Shown here one piece after another: positions 7,428-15,093 of a stretch of 64,000 nt of DNA (position 1 is its first letter; each line of letters opens with the position of its first letter). Source of the DNA: JAJFGI01 sp036397065 (GTDB lineage Bacteria; Pseudomonadota; Alphaproteobacteria; Kiloniellales; J153); contig DASWJP010000109.1 in NCBI GenBank assembly GCA_036397065.1, positions 86,766 through 150,765 of the forward strand. Direction: 5' to 3'. The notes below the pieces were generated by a model that saw only the letters and a list, made by a program, of their open reading frames with translations, was not told the DNA's origin and did no database searches. The translations under genes were made by a program, and so were the position numbers.

Positions 7428-8923
7428 TTGCTTGGCCCGCGAAAAACGCTGTCATAGACGGCCTGATCGCCGCTGGCCGTATCGCTGACGACGAAGGTGA
7501 CCTGGGCCGACTCGCCGCGCACGTCCGCCGCCGGGACGGTCAGGAACACCCGGAAGCTGGCCAGTCGGTCCGGCCCTACAGTGACCGTCGCGGTCTCGTC
7601 GGCGGCGGCCAGTATGCTCAATTGGGCCGGCACGGATCCGGAGACCGTCAGCCTGAAATCCCGCCCCTGATGCCGCTTGTTGATGATCTTGATCGTATAC
7701 CCGTTGCGCACGCTGCCGTCGGACAAGGTAACGAACAGGGGATTGCGGTCGCGCAAGACGCTCAGCTCGACCGAGCCCCGGCTGCTGAAGGCGGCCAGCA
7801 TGACCGCGCCGACCACGGCGATGAGCACCGCATAGACCACCGGCCGCAGCCGCGCCAGCCGGAAGCGGGGCGGCTGCCCTGTGGTGCGCCGCTGCAGGTT
7901 GGTCAGGGTGTCGTACGCAATCAAGCCGCGCGGCCGCCCGACCCGATCCATGACCCCGTTGCAAGCATCGATGCACAAGGCACAGGTGATGCATTCGAGC
8001 TGTTGTCCGTCGCGGATGTCGATGCCCATGGGACAGACCGCGACGCATTGATTGCAGTCGACGCAATCGCCGCGTCCCTCCCAGCTGTCGCCCTTGCGGT
8101 GCGCGCCGCGCGGCTCGCCGCGAAACTCCCGATAGGTGACGACCAGGGATTCGTCATCCAGCATGGCCGCCTGGATGCGCGGCCACGGGCACATGTAGGT
8201 ACACACCTGTTCGCGCGCATGACCGCCCAGCATGTAGGTGGTGAAGGTCAGCCCGCCGATCGCCATGTAGGCAATCGCCGGCGCCTGAAACCGGACCAGA
8301 TCGGCCAGCAGGCCGGGCGCATCGGCGAAATAGAACACCCAGGCACCGCCGGTGAGCACGGCTATCACCAGCCAGGCCGCATGCTTGACAGCCTTGCGCG
8401 CGATCTTTCCCACCGTCCAGGGCATGGCGTCGCCGCGAATGCGCGCCGCCCGGTCGCCTTCCAGCAGCCGCTCGACGGCGATGAACAAATCCGTCCACAC
8501 CGTCTGCGGGCACATATAGCCGCACCAGACGCGGCCGAACAGAGACGTGGCGAGAAACAGCGCCAGGGCGGCGATGATCAGCAGGCCGGTCAGGTAGTAG
8601 ACCTCCTGCGGCCAGATCTCGATGAAGAAGAAGTAGAAACGCCGCGCCGGAAAATCGATCAATACCGCCTGATCCGGCGCGTTCGGCCCCCGGTCCCAGC
8701 GGATCCACGGGGTCAGATAATAGATGGCCAGAGTCACGGCCATGATCGCCCACTTCAGGCGGCGAAAGACGCCGTGCGCAGCCTTGGGATGAATCCGCAG
8801 CCGCTTGGCATAGAGCGAGCGCGCCGCCGATTTGTTGACCGGCTCGGCGGTTGAACGCTCCACCCCCGCCGCCGCTGCGGCGCGGTTCATCGACGCGCCG
8901 GTGATGTCCGCCATCGTATCCAT
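7424..8923 (-). CDS. ccoG: cbb3 oxidase accessory protein CcoG (membrane-bound polyferredoxin, cupric reductase)
   Basis: A 499-residue protein with membrane helices and a cytoplasmic ferredoxin-like region. Two [4Fe-4S] motifs are seen in CVDCNQCVAVCP and CITCALCIDAC, with additional Cys motifs in GRVWCGYMCPQTVW and QVCTYMCPWPR. A C-terminal Ig-like domain (FixG-C) follows residue about 380. CcoG reduces Cu(II) for cbb3 oxidase assembly. It is the first gene of the ccoGHIS group, 39 bases after ccoP. A second ATG at 8914 is an equally possible start. Confidence 0.93.
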   Translation of the reverse strand: MDTMADITGASMNRAAAAAGVERSTAEPVNKSAARSLYAKRLRIHPKAAHGVFRRLKWAIMAVTLAIYYLTPWIRWDRGPNAPDQAVLIDFPARRFYFFFIEIWPQEVYYLTGLLIIAALALFLATSLFGRVWCGYMCPQTVWTDLFIAVERLLEGDRAARIRGDAMPWTVGKIARKAVKHAAWLVIAVLTGGAWVFYFADAPGLLADLVRFQAPAIAYMAIGGLTFTTYMLGGHAREQVCTYMCPWPRIQAAMLDDESLVVTYREFRGEPRGAHRKGDSWEGRGDCVDCNQCVAVCPMGIDIRDGQQLECITCALCIDACNGVMDRVGRPRGLIAYDTLTNLQRRTTGQPPRFRLARLRPVVYAVLIAVVGAVMLAAFSSRGSVELSVLRDRNPLFVTLSDGSVRNGYTIKIINKRHQGRDFRLTVSGSVPAQLSILAAADETATVTVGPDRLASFRVFLTVPAADVRGESAQVTFVVSDTASGDQAVYDSVFRGPSK

Positions 8924-8962
8924 CTGGTGCTACCCGATCCGGCCTACGAAGGCCGGTGCTGG

Positions 8963-9832
8963 CTACTCGCCGCCGCCGAGCGCATGGACATAGACGGCCA
9001 ACTGCTTGATGGCCGCCGCATCCAGCCGGCCGATCCACGCGGGCATGGCGCCGGCGCGGCCGCCGGCGACGGTCTGGATCAGCGTATCGCGATCGCCGCC
9101 ATAGAGCCAGATGCCATCGATCAGGTTGGGCGCGCCCAATTCGTGCGAGCCAACCCCGTCTTCCTGATGACAGGCCGTGCATTGTTCGGCAAAAACGTCG
9201 GCGCCACGGGCGATAGCTTCCGCGTCCCCGGCTTCGCCGGACAAGGACAGCATGTAGGTCACCACATCCTCCACCTGTGCCTGATCGAGGATGCCGTCGC
9301 GCAGGAACGCGGGCATGTCGCCGACGCGCGCCTCGTCGTGTCCGGAGCGGATACCGAAGCGGATGGTCTGGGCGATGTCGTCCAGAGTGCCGCCCCACAA
9401 CCAGTCGTCGTCATTGAGGTTGGCATAGCCCGGCCCGCCCTGGGCGCCCAGGCCGTGGCATTGCGAGCAGTTCACGGCAAACGCCGAACGGCCGCCCGCC
9501 AAGGCGAATTCGAGCAGCGCCGGGTCAGCCTCGATCTCCGCCAAACTGGCATCGACAATGCGGCTGGTATAACCGATTTGCGCCTGCTTGGCCTCGGCCA
9601 GACTCTGGGCCACCACGGCGCGTTGCGAATGACCGAGCAGGCCCGTGGTATAGCTGCTCACCAACGGCCACGCCGGCATCAGGATCCAATAGCCAACCGC
9701 CCAGAGAATGGTGGCATACCAAGTCCACAGCCACCAACGGGGCAGCGGCGTGTTCAGTTCCTTGATGCCGTCCCACTCATGCCCCGTGGTTTCGGTGCCC
9801 GAGGACTGATCGACCTCCCGCCCCTGCGCCAT
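8963..9832 (-). CDS. ccoP: cbb3 oxidase diheme cytochrome c subunit III (CcoP)
   Basis: A 289-residue diheme subunit. The N-terminal helix pair carries the family WDGIKELNTPLPRWW motif, then two cytochrome c domains with CSQCH (Cys122-His126) and CTACH (Cys218-His222) motifs and Met ligands in GDMPAF and GAMPAW. It passes electrons to CcoO. The start MAQG follows an AGGAGG site; an upstream in-frame extension belongs to ccoQ sequence in another frame. The upstream ccoQ stop is one base away. Confidence 0.94.
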   Translation of the reverse strand: MAQGREVDQSSGTETTGHEWDGIKELNTPLPRWWLWTWYATILWAVGYWILMPAWPLVSSYTTGLLGHSQRAVVAQSLAEAKQAQIGYTSRIVDASLAEIEADPALLEFALAGGRSAFAVNCSQCHGLGAQGGPGYANLNDDDWLWGGTLDDIAQTIRFGIRSGHDEARVGDMPAFLRDGILDQAQVEDVVTYMLSLSGEAGDAEAIARGADVFAEQCTACHQEDGVGSHELGAPNLIDGIWLYGGDRDTLIQTVAGGRAGAMPAWIGRLDAAAIKQLAVYVHALGGGE

Positions 9833-9833
9833 C

Positions 9834-9983
9834 TCAGTCCTCCTGCAGCGGCAGCCGCGCCGCGCGGTCGAAGGTGCGCTTGTTGCCCGGCCACAGGGCA
9901 TAGACCAACACGGCGGCGAACAGCACGATCAAGTAGATCAGCCCAAAACCGGCGGCGAATGCCCTCATCTCTTCGTACATCAT
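9834..9983 (-). CDS. ccoQ: cbb3 oxidase small subunit CcoQ
   Basis: A 49-residue protein, MMYEEMRAFAAGFGLIYL onward, with one membrane helix and the typical CcoQ tail YALWPGNKRTFDRAAR. It is the fourth subunit of cbb3 oxidase and stabilises CcoP. It lies between ccoO and ccoP in canonical order and ends one base before the ccoP start. A second ATG directly follows the first, so the start may be one codon later. Confidence 0.92.
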   Translation of the reverse strand: MMYEEMRAFAAGFGLIYLIVLFAAVLVYALWPGNKRTFDRAARLPLQED

Positions 9984-9992
9984 GGGCCGCTC

Positions 9993-10718
9993 CTAACGCA
10001 GGTTGTCTTCCGGCTTGTAGAGATCGAAATCGACCAGCGTTCCCAGCATCTGCAAATAGGCGATTACCGCATCCAATTCCGAAACCATGGCCGGGTTACC
10101 GTCGAAGTCGCGCACTTGCGCCTTCGGATACCGCACCTGCACATCCTCCGCGCCGTCGGCGTCAGGGTTCGCCTGGGCGGCCAGATCGGCTGCCGCCGCC
10201 GCGATCATCTCGTCTGTATAGGGCACGCCGATGGCCCGGTTGGCGCGCAGGTCATCGGCAATATGCGCCGCATTCAGCGGTGTCTTGGCCAGGAACGGAT
10301 ACCCCGGCATGACCGATTCCGGCACCAAGGCGCGCGGTGCGATCATATGCTCCACATGCCATTCGTCGGAATAGCGGCCGCCGACCCGGGCCAGATCCGG
10401 GCCGGTGCGCTTCGAGCCCCACTGGAACGGATGATCGTACATGCTCTCCGCCGCCAGGCTGTAGGGACCGTAGCGCTCCACCTCATCGCGCAGGGAGCGG
10501 ATCATCTGGCTGTGACAGTTGTAGCAGCCCTCGCGCACATAGATGTTGCGCCCGGCCAATTCCAGCGGCGAATAGGGGCGCATGCCCTGCACCTTCTCGA
10601 TGGTGCTTTCCAGATAGAACAGGGGCGTGATCTGCACCAGACCGCCGATGGCGACGACGATCAGGATCAGCACCAGCAGGAGGATCGAATTCCGTTCGAT
10701 GGTCGCATGCCGGATCAT
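9993..10718 (-). CDS. ccoO: cbb3 oxidase monoheme cytochrome c subunit II (CcoO)
   Basis: A 241-residue protein with an N-terminal anchor helix and one cytochrome c domain with CYNCH (Cys65-His69). The surrounding GRNIYVREGCYNCHSQMIR and the later RTGPDLARVGGRYSDEWH are CcoO signatures. It accepts electrons from CcoP and delivers them to the low-spin heme of CcoN, encoded 25 bases upstream. Confidence 0.95.
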   Translation of the reverse strand: MIRHATIERNSILLLVLILIVVAIGGLVQITPLFYLESTIEKVQGMRPYSPLELAGRNIYVREGCYNCHSQMIRSLRDEVERYGPYSLAAESMYDHPFQWGSKRTGPDLARVGGRYSDEWHVEHMIAPRALVPESVMPGYPFLAKTPLNAAHIADDLRANRAIGVPYTDEMIAAAAADLAAQANPDADGAEDVQVRYPKAQVRDFDGNPAMVSELDAVIAYLQMLGTLVDFDLYKPEDNLR

Positions 10719-10743
10719 GGCCGCCCCCTCATTCCGCCGCCCC

Positions 10744-12393
10744 TCATTCCGCTGGCGCCATGGCCGGGCCCGGCCGGGAGATGGGCAGCGCCTCGGCCCG
10801 CAAATCGCCGCGTATCGTGCGCCACAGGTTGTAGGCCATGATCAAGGCACCGACGACGAACAGCGCCCCGCCGCCGGCACGGATCACGTAGAATGGGTGC
10901 ATGGCCGCCACGGTTTCGACGAACGAGTATTCCAGGAAACCCAGGCTGTCGTAGGCCCGCCACATTAGGCCCTGGAGAATACCCGAGACCCACATGGCGG
11001 TGATGTAGAGCACGATGCCGATGCTGGCGATCCAGAAGTGCGCGGAGACCAGTTGCAGGGAATACAGCCGCTGGCGCTTCCAGAGAACCGGCGTCAGGGC
11101 ATAGAGGGCGCCGAAGCTGACGAAGGCGACCCAGCCGAGCGCCCCGGAATGCACGTGGCCGACGGTCCAGTCGGTGTAGTGGCTGAGCGAATTGACGGCG
11201 CGGATGGACATGACCGGGCCTTCGAAGGTGCTCATGCCGTAGAGGGCGACCGAAACCACCAGCATGCGCAAGACCGGATCGGTGCGCAGCTTGTCCCAGG
11301 CGCCGGACAGGGTCATCAGGCCGTTGATCATGCCGCCCCAGGAGGGCATCCACAGCATGATCGAAAAGGTCATGCCCAGGGTCTGCGCCCACTGTGGCAA
11401 GGCGGTGTAATGCAGATGATGCGGCCCGGCCCAGATATAGAGAAAGATCAGCGACCAGAAGTGGACGATCGACAGGCGATAGGAATAGACCGGCCGCTGT
11501 GCCAGCTTGGGCACGAAGTAATACATGATGCCGAGGAACCCGGCGGTCAGGAAGAAGCCCACAGCGTTGTGCCCGTACCACCACTGGGTCAGGGCATCCT
11601 GCACGCCGGCGAACAGGGTATAGCTCTTGGTCCCGGTCCAGGAGACCGGCACCGCCAGGTTGTTGACGATGTGCAGCATGGCGACGGTGACGATGAAGGC
11701 CAGATAGAACCAGTTGGCCACGTAGATATGCGGCTCGCGCCGCCGCCACAGGGTGCCGAGGAAGACCAGCAGATACACCACCCAGACCAGGGTCAGCCAG
11801 AGATCCGCGTACCATTCCGGTTCGGCGTATTCCTTGCTCTGGGTGACGCCGGACACATAGCCGGTGGCGGCGATGACGATGAACAGGTTGTAGCCCCACA
11901 GCACGAACCAGGGCGCGATCTCGCCCGCCAGGCGCGCCCGGCAGGTGCGCTGCACCACATGGAACGACGTGGTGATGAGCACATTGCCGCCGAAGGCGAA
12001 GATCACCGCCGAGGTGTGCACCGGGCGCAGGCGGCCGAAGTTGGTCCACGGCAGATCCAAATTGAGGATCGGAAACGCCAGTTGCAAGGCAATCGCCAGA
12101 CCGGCCAGAAAACCAACCACGCCCCAGGCCATGGATACGATGACACCGGCGCGCGTCACCGCGTCGTTGTAAACCAGACCCGTATCCGAAACCGGCGGGC
12201 GGTCATAGTGCCGGCGAATGAGCAGGAAAATGCCACCGCCACAGAAAACGATGAAGAGAACCCCGTGCCCGACCATGACAGGGTCCACCGTGCGCGCCGT
12301 CAGAAACAGCCCCAGCAGGGCCCCCAGCGCCAGCGCCAGGCCAACCGCAAGGTTCGTGACGGAACGTCCACCATGGTGGTTTGAATTCGTCAT
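10744..12393 (-). CDS. ccoN: cbb3-type cytochrome c oxidase subunit I (CcoN)
   Basis: A 549-residue C-family heme-copper catalytic subunit with about 12 membrane helices. The CuB His motif is WWYGHNAVGFF, the HH pair sits in AGPHHLHYTA, and the C-family cross-linking Tyr is in helix VII (VYSYRLSIVHFW). Heme ligands are in TVGHVHSG. It reduces O2 with high affinity. Unlike the enzyme at 200-1921 the active-site Tyr is present. The gene opens the ccoNOQP operon and has an FNR-type box about 117 bases upstream. Confidence 0.96.
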   Translation of the reverse strand: MTNSNHHGGRSVTNLAVGLALALGALLGLFLTARTVDPVMVGHGVLFIVFCGGGIFLLIRRHYDRPPVSDTGLVYNDAVTRAGVIVSMAWGVVGFLAGLAIALQLAFPILNLDLPWTNFGRLRPVHTSAVIFAFGGNVLITTSFHVVQRTCRARLAGEIAPWFVLWGYNLFIVIAATGYVSGVTQSKEYAEPEWYADLWLTLVWVVYLLVFLGTLWRRREPHIYVANWFYLAFIVTVAMLHIVNNLAVPVSWTGTKSYTLFAGVQDALTQWWYGHNAVGFFLTAGFLGIMYYFVPKLAQRPVYSYRLSIVHFWSLIFLYIWAGPHHLHYTALPQWAQTLGMTFSIMLWMPSWGGMINGLMTLSGAWDKLRTDPVLRMLVVSVALYGMSTFEGPVMSIRAVNSLSHYTDWTVGHVHSGALGWVAFVSFGALYALTPVLWKRQRLYSLQLVSAHFWIASIGIVLYITAMWVSGILQGLMWRAYDSLGFLEYSFVETVAAMHPFYVIRAGGGALFVVGALIMAYNLWRTIRGDLRAEALPISRPGPAMAPAE

Positions 12394-12509
12394 GGCCGCA
12401 TCCGAAGAAAGGCGTCAGTTGAAAACTGGTGCTTCCTCGGTCCCCCCAAAGCAGTGACCGAAGGCTCGATTCGCCGACGGCACCCTAGTTGTACTGGTCT
12501 ACCATGCCC

Positions 12510-12523
12510 ATGATGTAGATCAA
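12510..12523. promoter_or_regulatory. FNR/FixK-type box upstream of ccoN
   Basis: Read on the minus strand the site is TTGATCTACATCAT, one mismatch from TTGAT-N4-ATCAA. It lies about 117 bases before the ccoN start codon, a usual position for oxygen-responsive control of cbb3 oxidase. An imperfect half-match follows at about 12535-12549. Confidence 0.65.
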
Positions 12524-12575
12524 GTCTGTCCTCCTGACCTTAGATCAGGGGATCCAGGGAGTCAGCCAACCCCGA

Positions 12576-13754
12576 TCAGCTTGCCGCGGCAGTCGACGAG
12601 TAGATCACCTTCACCGGCTCCGCCAGACGGTGCACCTTGGCCAGATTATGGATTTTGGCAATCAAGGCCACCGACAGCACATGCCCCTTGGCCAGAACCA
12701 ACTTGCCGGATTCGGTCTTGATGTCGGAGACCAGCTGGTGACCGGGCAGCAACCCGGTGATCGGCCGCAGTTGAATCACATCCTCGCCGGCACCGGCACC
12801 CTCCGCTTCCCCATCCACGAACAGGCAGGCGCGGGCGGCTTGCAGGACGTTCGGGTCGTACTCGACCCGGCGCGTGTCCAAGGCACTGAAGGCGGCCGGA
12901 CCCGGCTGCTGCCCGACGGATGCATCCATTAAATCGATTAGGACCCGCAACACCCGGGCCCCGATCGGAATCTTGTCACCGGTCGGGCCTTTGGCGGGCA
13001 GGCCGCTTCCATCGTAGCCCTTGCGTTGCAGATAGACCATATCGGCCACCGGCTTAAGGCGCGGAATGTTGGTGATCAGATCGCGCCCAACCTCCGGCAC
13101 TTTTTCGAGCATCCCCTTCTCGAATTCGGTCAACTCATCGCCACCGCGCCTTTTGGCTATCACTTCTGCCGGCACCGTCACATAGCCGAGGAACGCCAGC
13201 ATCGCTGCCAAATCCAGGGACCACGTATTGTGCAGCTTCAACTCGGCGGCCATCTTTCGCATCCAATCGCGCAGCTTGGTGGCGCGGCCGAATGAATCCG
13301 GATCGACAATAGCCAGGACATCGACGAGCACCTTGACCGCGCCGCCAAGGGTGCGCTGCAGCAGCTCCTTTTCGGCGGTGATCAAGCGGTGTTGCGCAAG
13401 GGCATCGGTGATCGTGCGCACCAAGTCTTCCGGCGTGCAGGGCTTGGTGAGAAATCGAAAGATGTGACCGCTGTTAATGGCCTGCGCCGCCGTTCCCTGG
13501 TCGGCATTGCCGGTCAGCATGATACGCACCGTCTCCGGCGCTCGTTTTTCGAACTCGGCAAGCAGCTGGATGCCGTTCATTCCCGGCATCTGCATGTCCG
13601 ACACGATGACCGCAAAGGGCCCTTGGTCGGTGAGCGCCTGCAACGCGATCTCGCCGCCTGCCGCGGTGGCAAGCTCGAATTCATTGCGCAGGTGCCGGTT
13701 AAAACCGGAGAGAATGTTCGGTTCGTCGTCGACCAGAAGCACTTTTCCCGTCAT
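12576..13754 (-). CDS. Response regulator with degenerate HD-GYP-like output domain
   Basis: A 392-residue protein. The N-terminal receiver domain has the phosphoacceptor Asp53 (VSDMQMPG) and conserved Lys in FLTKPC. The C-terminal region follows the HD-GYP layout: AAMLAFLGYV where family members have AAMLHDIGK, and LQRKGYDGSGLP where they have SHHERxDGSGYP. Thus the metal-binding HD and HH residues are lost and c-di-GMP hydrolysis is unlikely. The start at 13754 is chosen because it makes an ATGA overlap with the upstream regulator. It may act by protein contact or as a phosphate sink. Confidence 0.8.
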   Translation of the reverse strand: MTGKVLLVDDEPNILSGFNRHLRNEFELATAAGGEIALQALTDQGPFAVIVSDMQMPGMNGIQLLAEFEKRAPETVRIMLTGNADQGTAAQAINSGHIFRFLTKPCTPEDLVRTITDALAQHRLITAEKELLQRTLGGAVKVLVDVLAIVDPDSFGRATKLRDWMRKMAAELKLHNTWSLDLAAMLAFLGYVTVPAEVIAKRRGGDELTEFEKGMLEKVPEVGRDLITNIPRLKPVADMVYLQRKGYDGSGLPAKGPTGDKIPIGARVLRVLIDLMDASVGQQPGPAAFSALDTRRVEYDPNVLQAARACLFVDGEAEGAGAGEDVIQLRPITGLLPGHQLVSDIKTESGKLVLAKGHVLSVALIAKIHNLAKVHRLAEPVKVIYSSTAAAS

Positions 13755-14965
13755 GCGGGCGCCGAGGCGTTTTGCAAGCTTACTCGAAGCTTCCACCACT
13801 CCGCCAATCGGCCGGTGACGCCGAGCTTCGAGAGGTATTCCAGATCCAGCGCCTTACCAAGTGTTTCGACCGATTCCAGGTCTTTCAACTTCACATGCAA
13901 GAGATGGTCTGCGAGGTAGACGGTAGTTACGGTTGTGATTTTTTGCGCCGGGCATCGATCCGGCTCATGATGGAAGGCGACCGGTTCCACGATAGAGTCC
14001 GGCAACCCCCACATGCCCAAGAGATAGGCGCCGATCTCGGCGTGGCTTGCACCCAGGATTTCTCGCTCGGCTTCGAACAGAGGTATACTCTTCGTGTCAG
14101 CCAGTTTTTCGATTTTCCTCTGCTCGCTACCGAAGTAAGTGGCGAAAACCAGAGCGCCAACATCGTGCAACAGGCCGGCAACAAACGCGTTATCGATTTC
14201 CTCAGGCGACTCGCCAGCCTCCTTGGCGATCCCTTGGGCCAAAGTCGCGCAGTCGAAACACTCTTTCCAAACGGCCTCAAGCATATTGCTGTTGCCGGCG
14301 AATTGCGTTGCCATTCCGTGGTTGAGGACCAAGGCCCGGACGATATCGAGGCCAATCATTTCCACCGCTTGTTGGGCCGTGCGGACGTTCCATTTGACCC
14401 CGAAATAGGCGGAGCGCGTGAGTTGCAGTAGCTTCGCCGTCAGCGCTGCATCGCGTGAGACGATGGACGCAATCTCCCGGGTGTTCGGCGCGTTCGAGCC
14501 CAGCTCTTCCAGCAGGTCCAGATAAATCTTCGGTGCCGCCGGCAACGATGGAATGCTGGAGACAAGGCCAAGAAGTTTCTCGTCGGTCAGCGTGGCGCGC
14601 AACGCCAGCGCGCGGGTGATGACATCCTCGATCACCGCGCCGTCGCAGGGCTTGGACAGGAATTGGTGACTCGTACCGACCGCGCGAAGCGACAATTTCC
14701 GATCGCATTGACCGGACAGGATCACCCGAACCGTAGCCGGGTGCTTTTTCTGTACCGCGGATAGAAGCTGCGCCCCGTCCATGCCCGGCATGCGCATGTC
14801 GCTGACCAGCACATCGACCGGCGTGCTCTCCATGAAGCTGAGCGCTTCGGCACCGCCGTTGACGAAGTTCATCGACCACTCGTCCTTCTTACCACGCAGC
14901 ATGCGGCGCAAGCCGGACAGGACATTGGGCTCGTCATCGACAAAGAGGATGCTAGCTGTTGCCAT
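13751..14965 (-). CDS. Response regulator with HDOD output domain
   Basis: A 404-residue protein with a receiver domain (residues 1-120, phosphoacceptor Asp56 in LVSDMRMPG) and an HDOD domain (about 130-330). HDOD features include SLPAAPKIYLDLLE, IVSRDAALTAKLLQL and a GLLHDVGALVF segment. HDOD proteins usually signal through protein contacts rather than catalysis. There is no DNA-binding domain. The gene overlaps the next response regulator and follows a histidine kinase gene on the same strand, so the three likely form one phosphorelay. Confidence 0.85.
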   Translation of the reverse strand: MATASILFVDDEPNVLSGLRRMLRGKKDEWSMNFVNGGAEALSFMESTPVDVLVSDMRMPGMDGAQLLSAVQKKHPATVRVILSGQCDRKLSLRAVGTSHQFLSKPCDGAVIEDVITRALALRATLTDEKLLGLVSSIPSLPAAPKIYLDLLEELGSNAPNTREIASIVSRDAALTAKLLQLTRSAYFGVKWNVRTAQQAVEMIGLDIVRALVLNHGMATQFAGNSNMLEAVWKECFDCATLAQGIAKEAGESPEEIDNAFVAGLLHDVGALVFATYFGSEQRKIEKLADTKSIPLFEAEREILGASHAEIGAYLLGMWGLPDSIVEPVAFHHEPDRCPAQKITTVTTVYLADHLLHVKLKDLESVETLGKALDLEYLSKLGVTGRLAEWWKLRVSLQNASAPA

Positions 14966-15093
14966 GGTGCCAACTTATGGCCATTGAAGGAGGGACTAAG
15001 CCGCTTGGAACCTACGGTTTGCTCGCTAAGATTTAGTTAATTGAAAATTCACTCGCTAAGATTGCATCTCTTTTATTAACCAATGCGTGCCCG

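Noticed and set aside
7622..8854. Long plus-strand frame antisense to ccoG
   Set aside because: Shadow of the ccoG codon pattern; composition is biased and no ribosome-binding site or motif is present.
13751..14965. HDOD protein as an active HD phosphodiesterase
   Set aside because: Overall pattern is HDOD, a non-catalytic relative; a single HD pair does not make a complete metal site.
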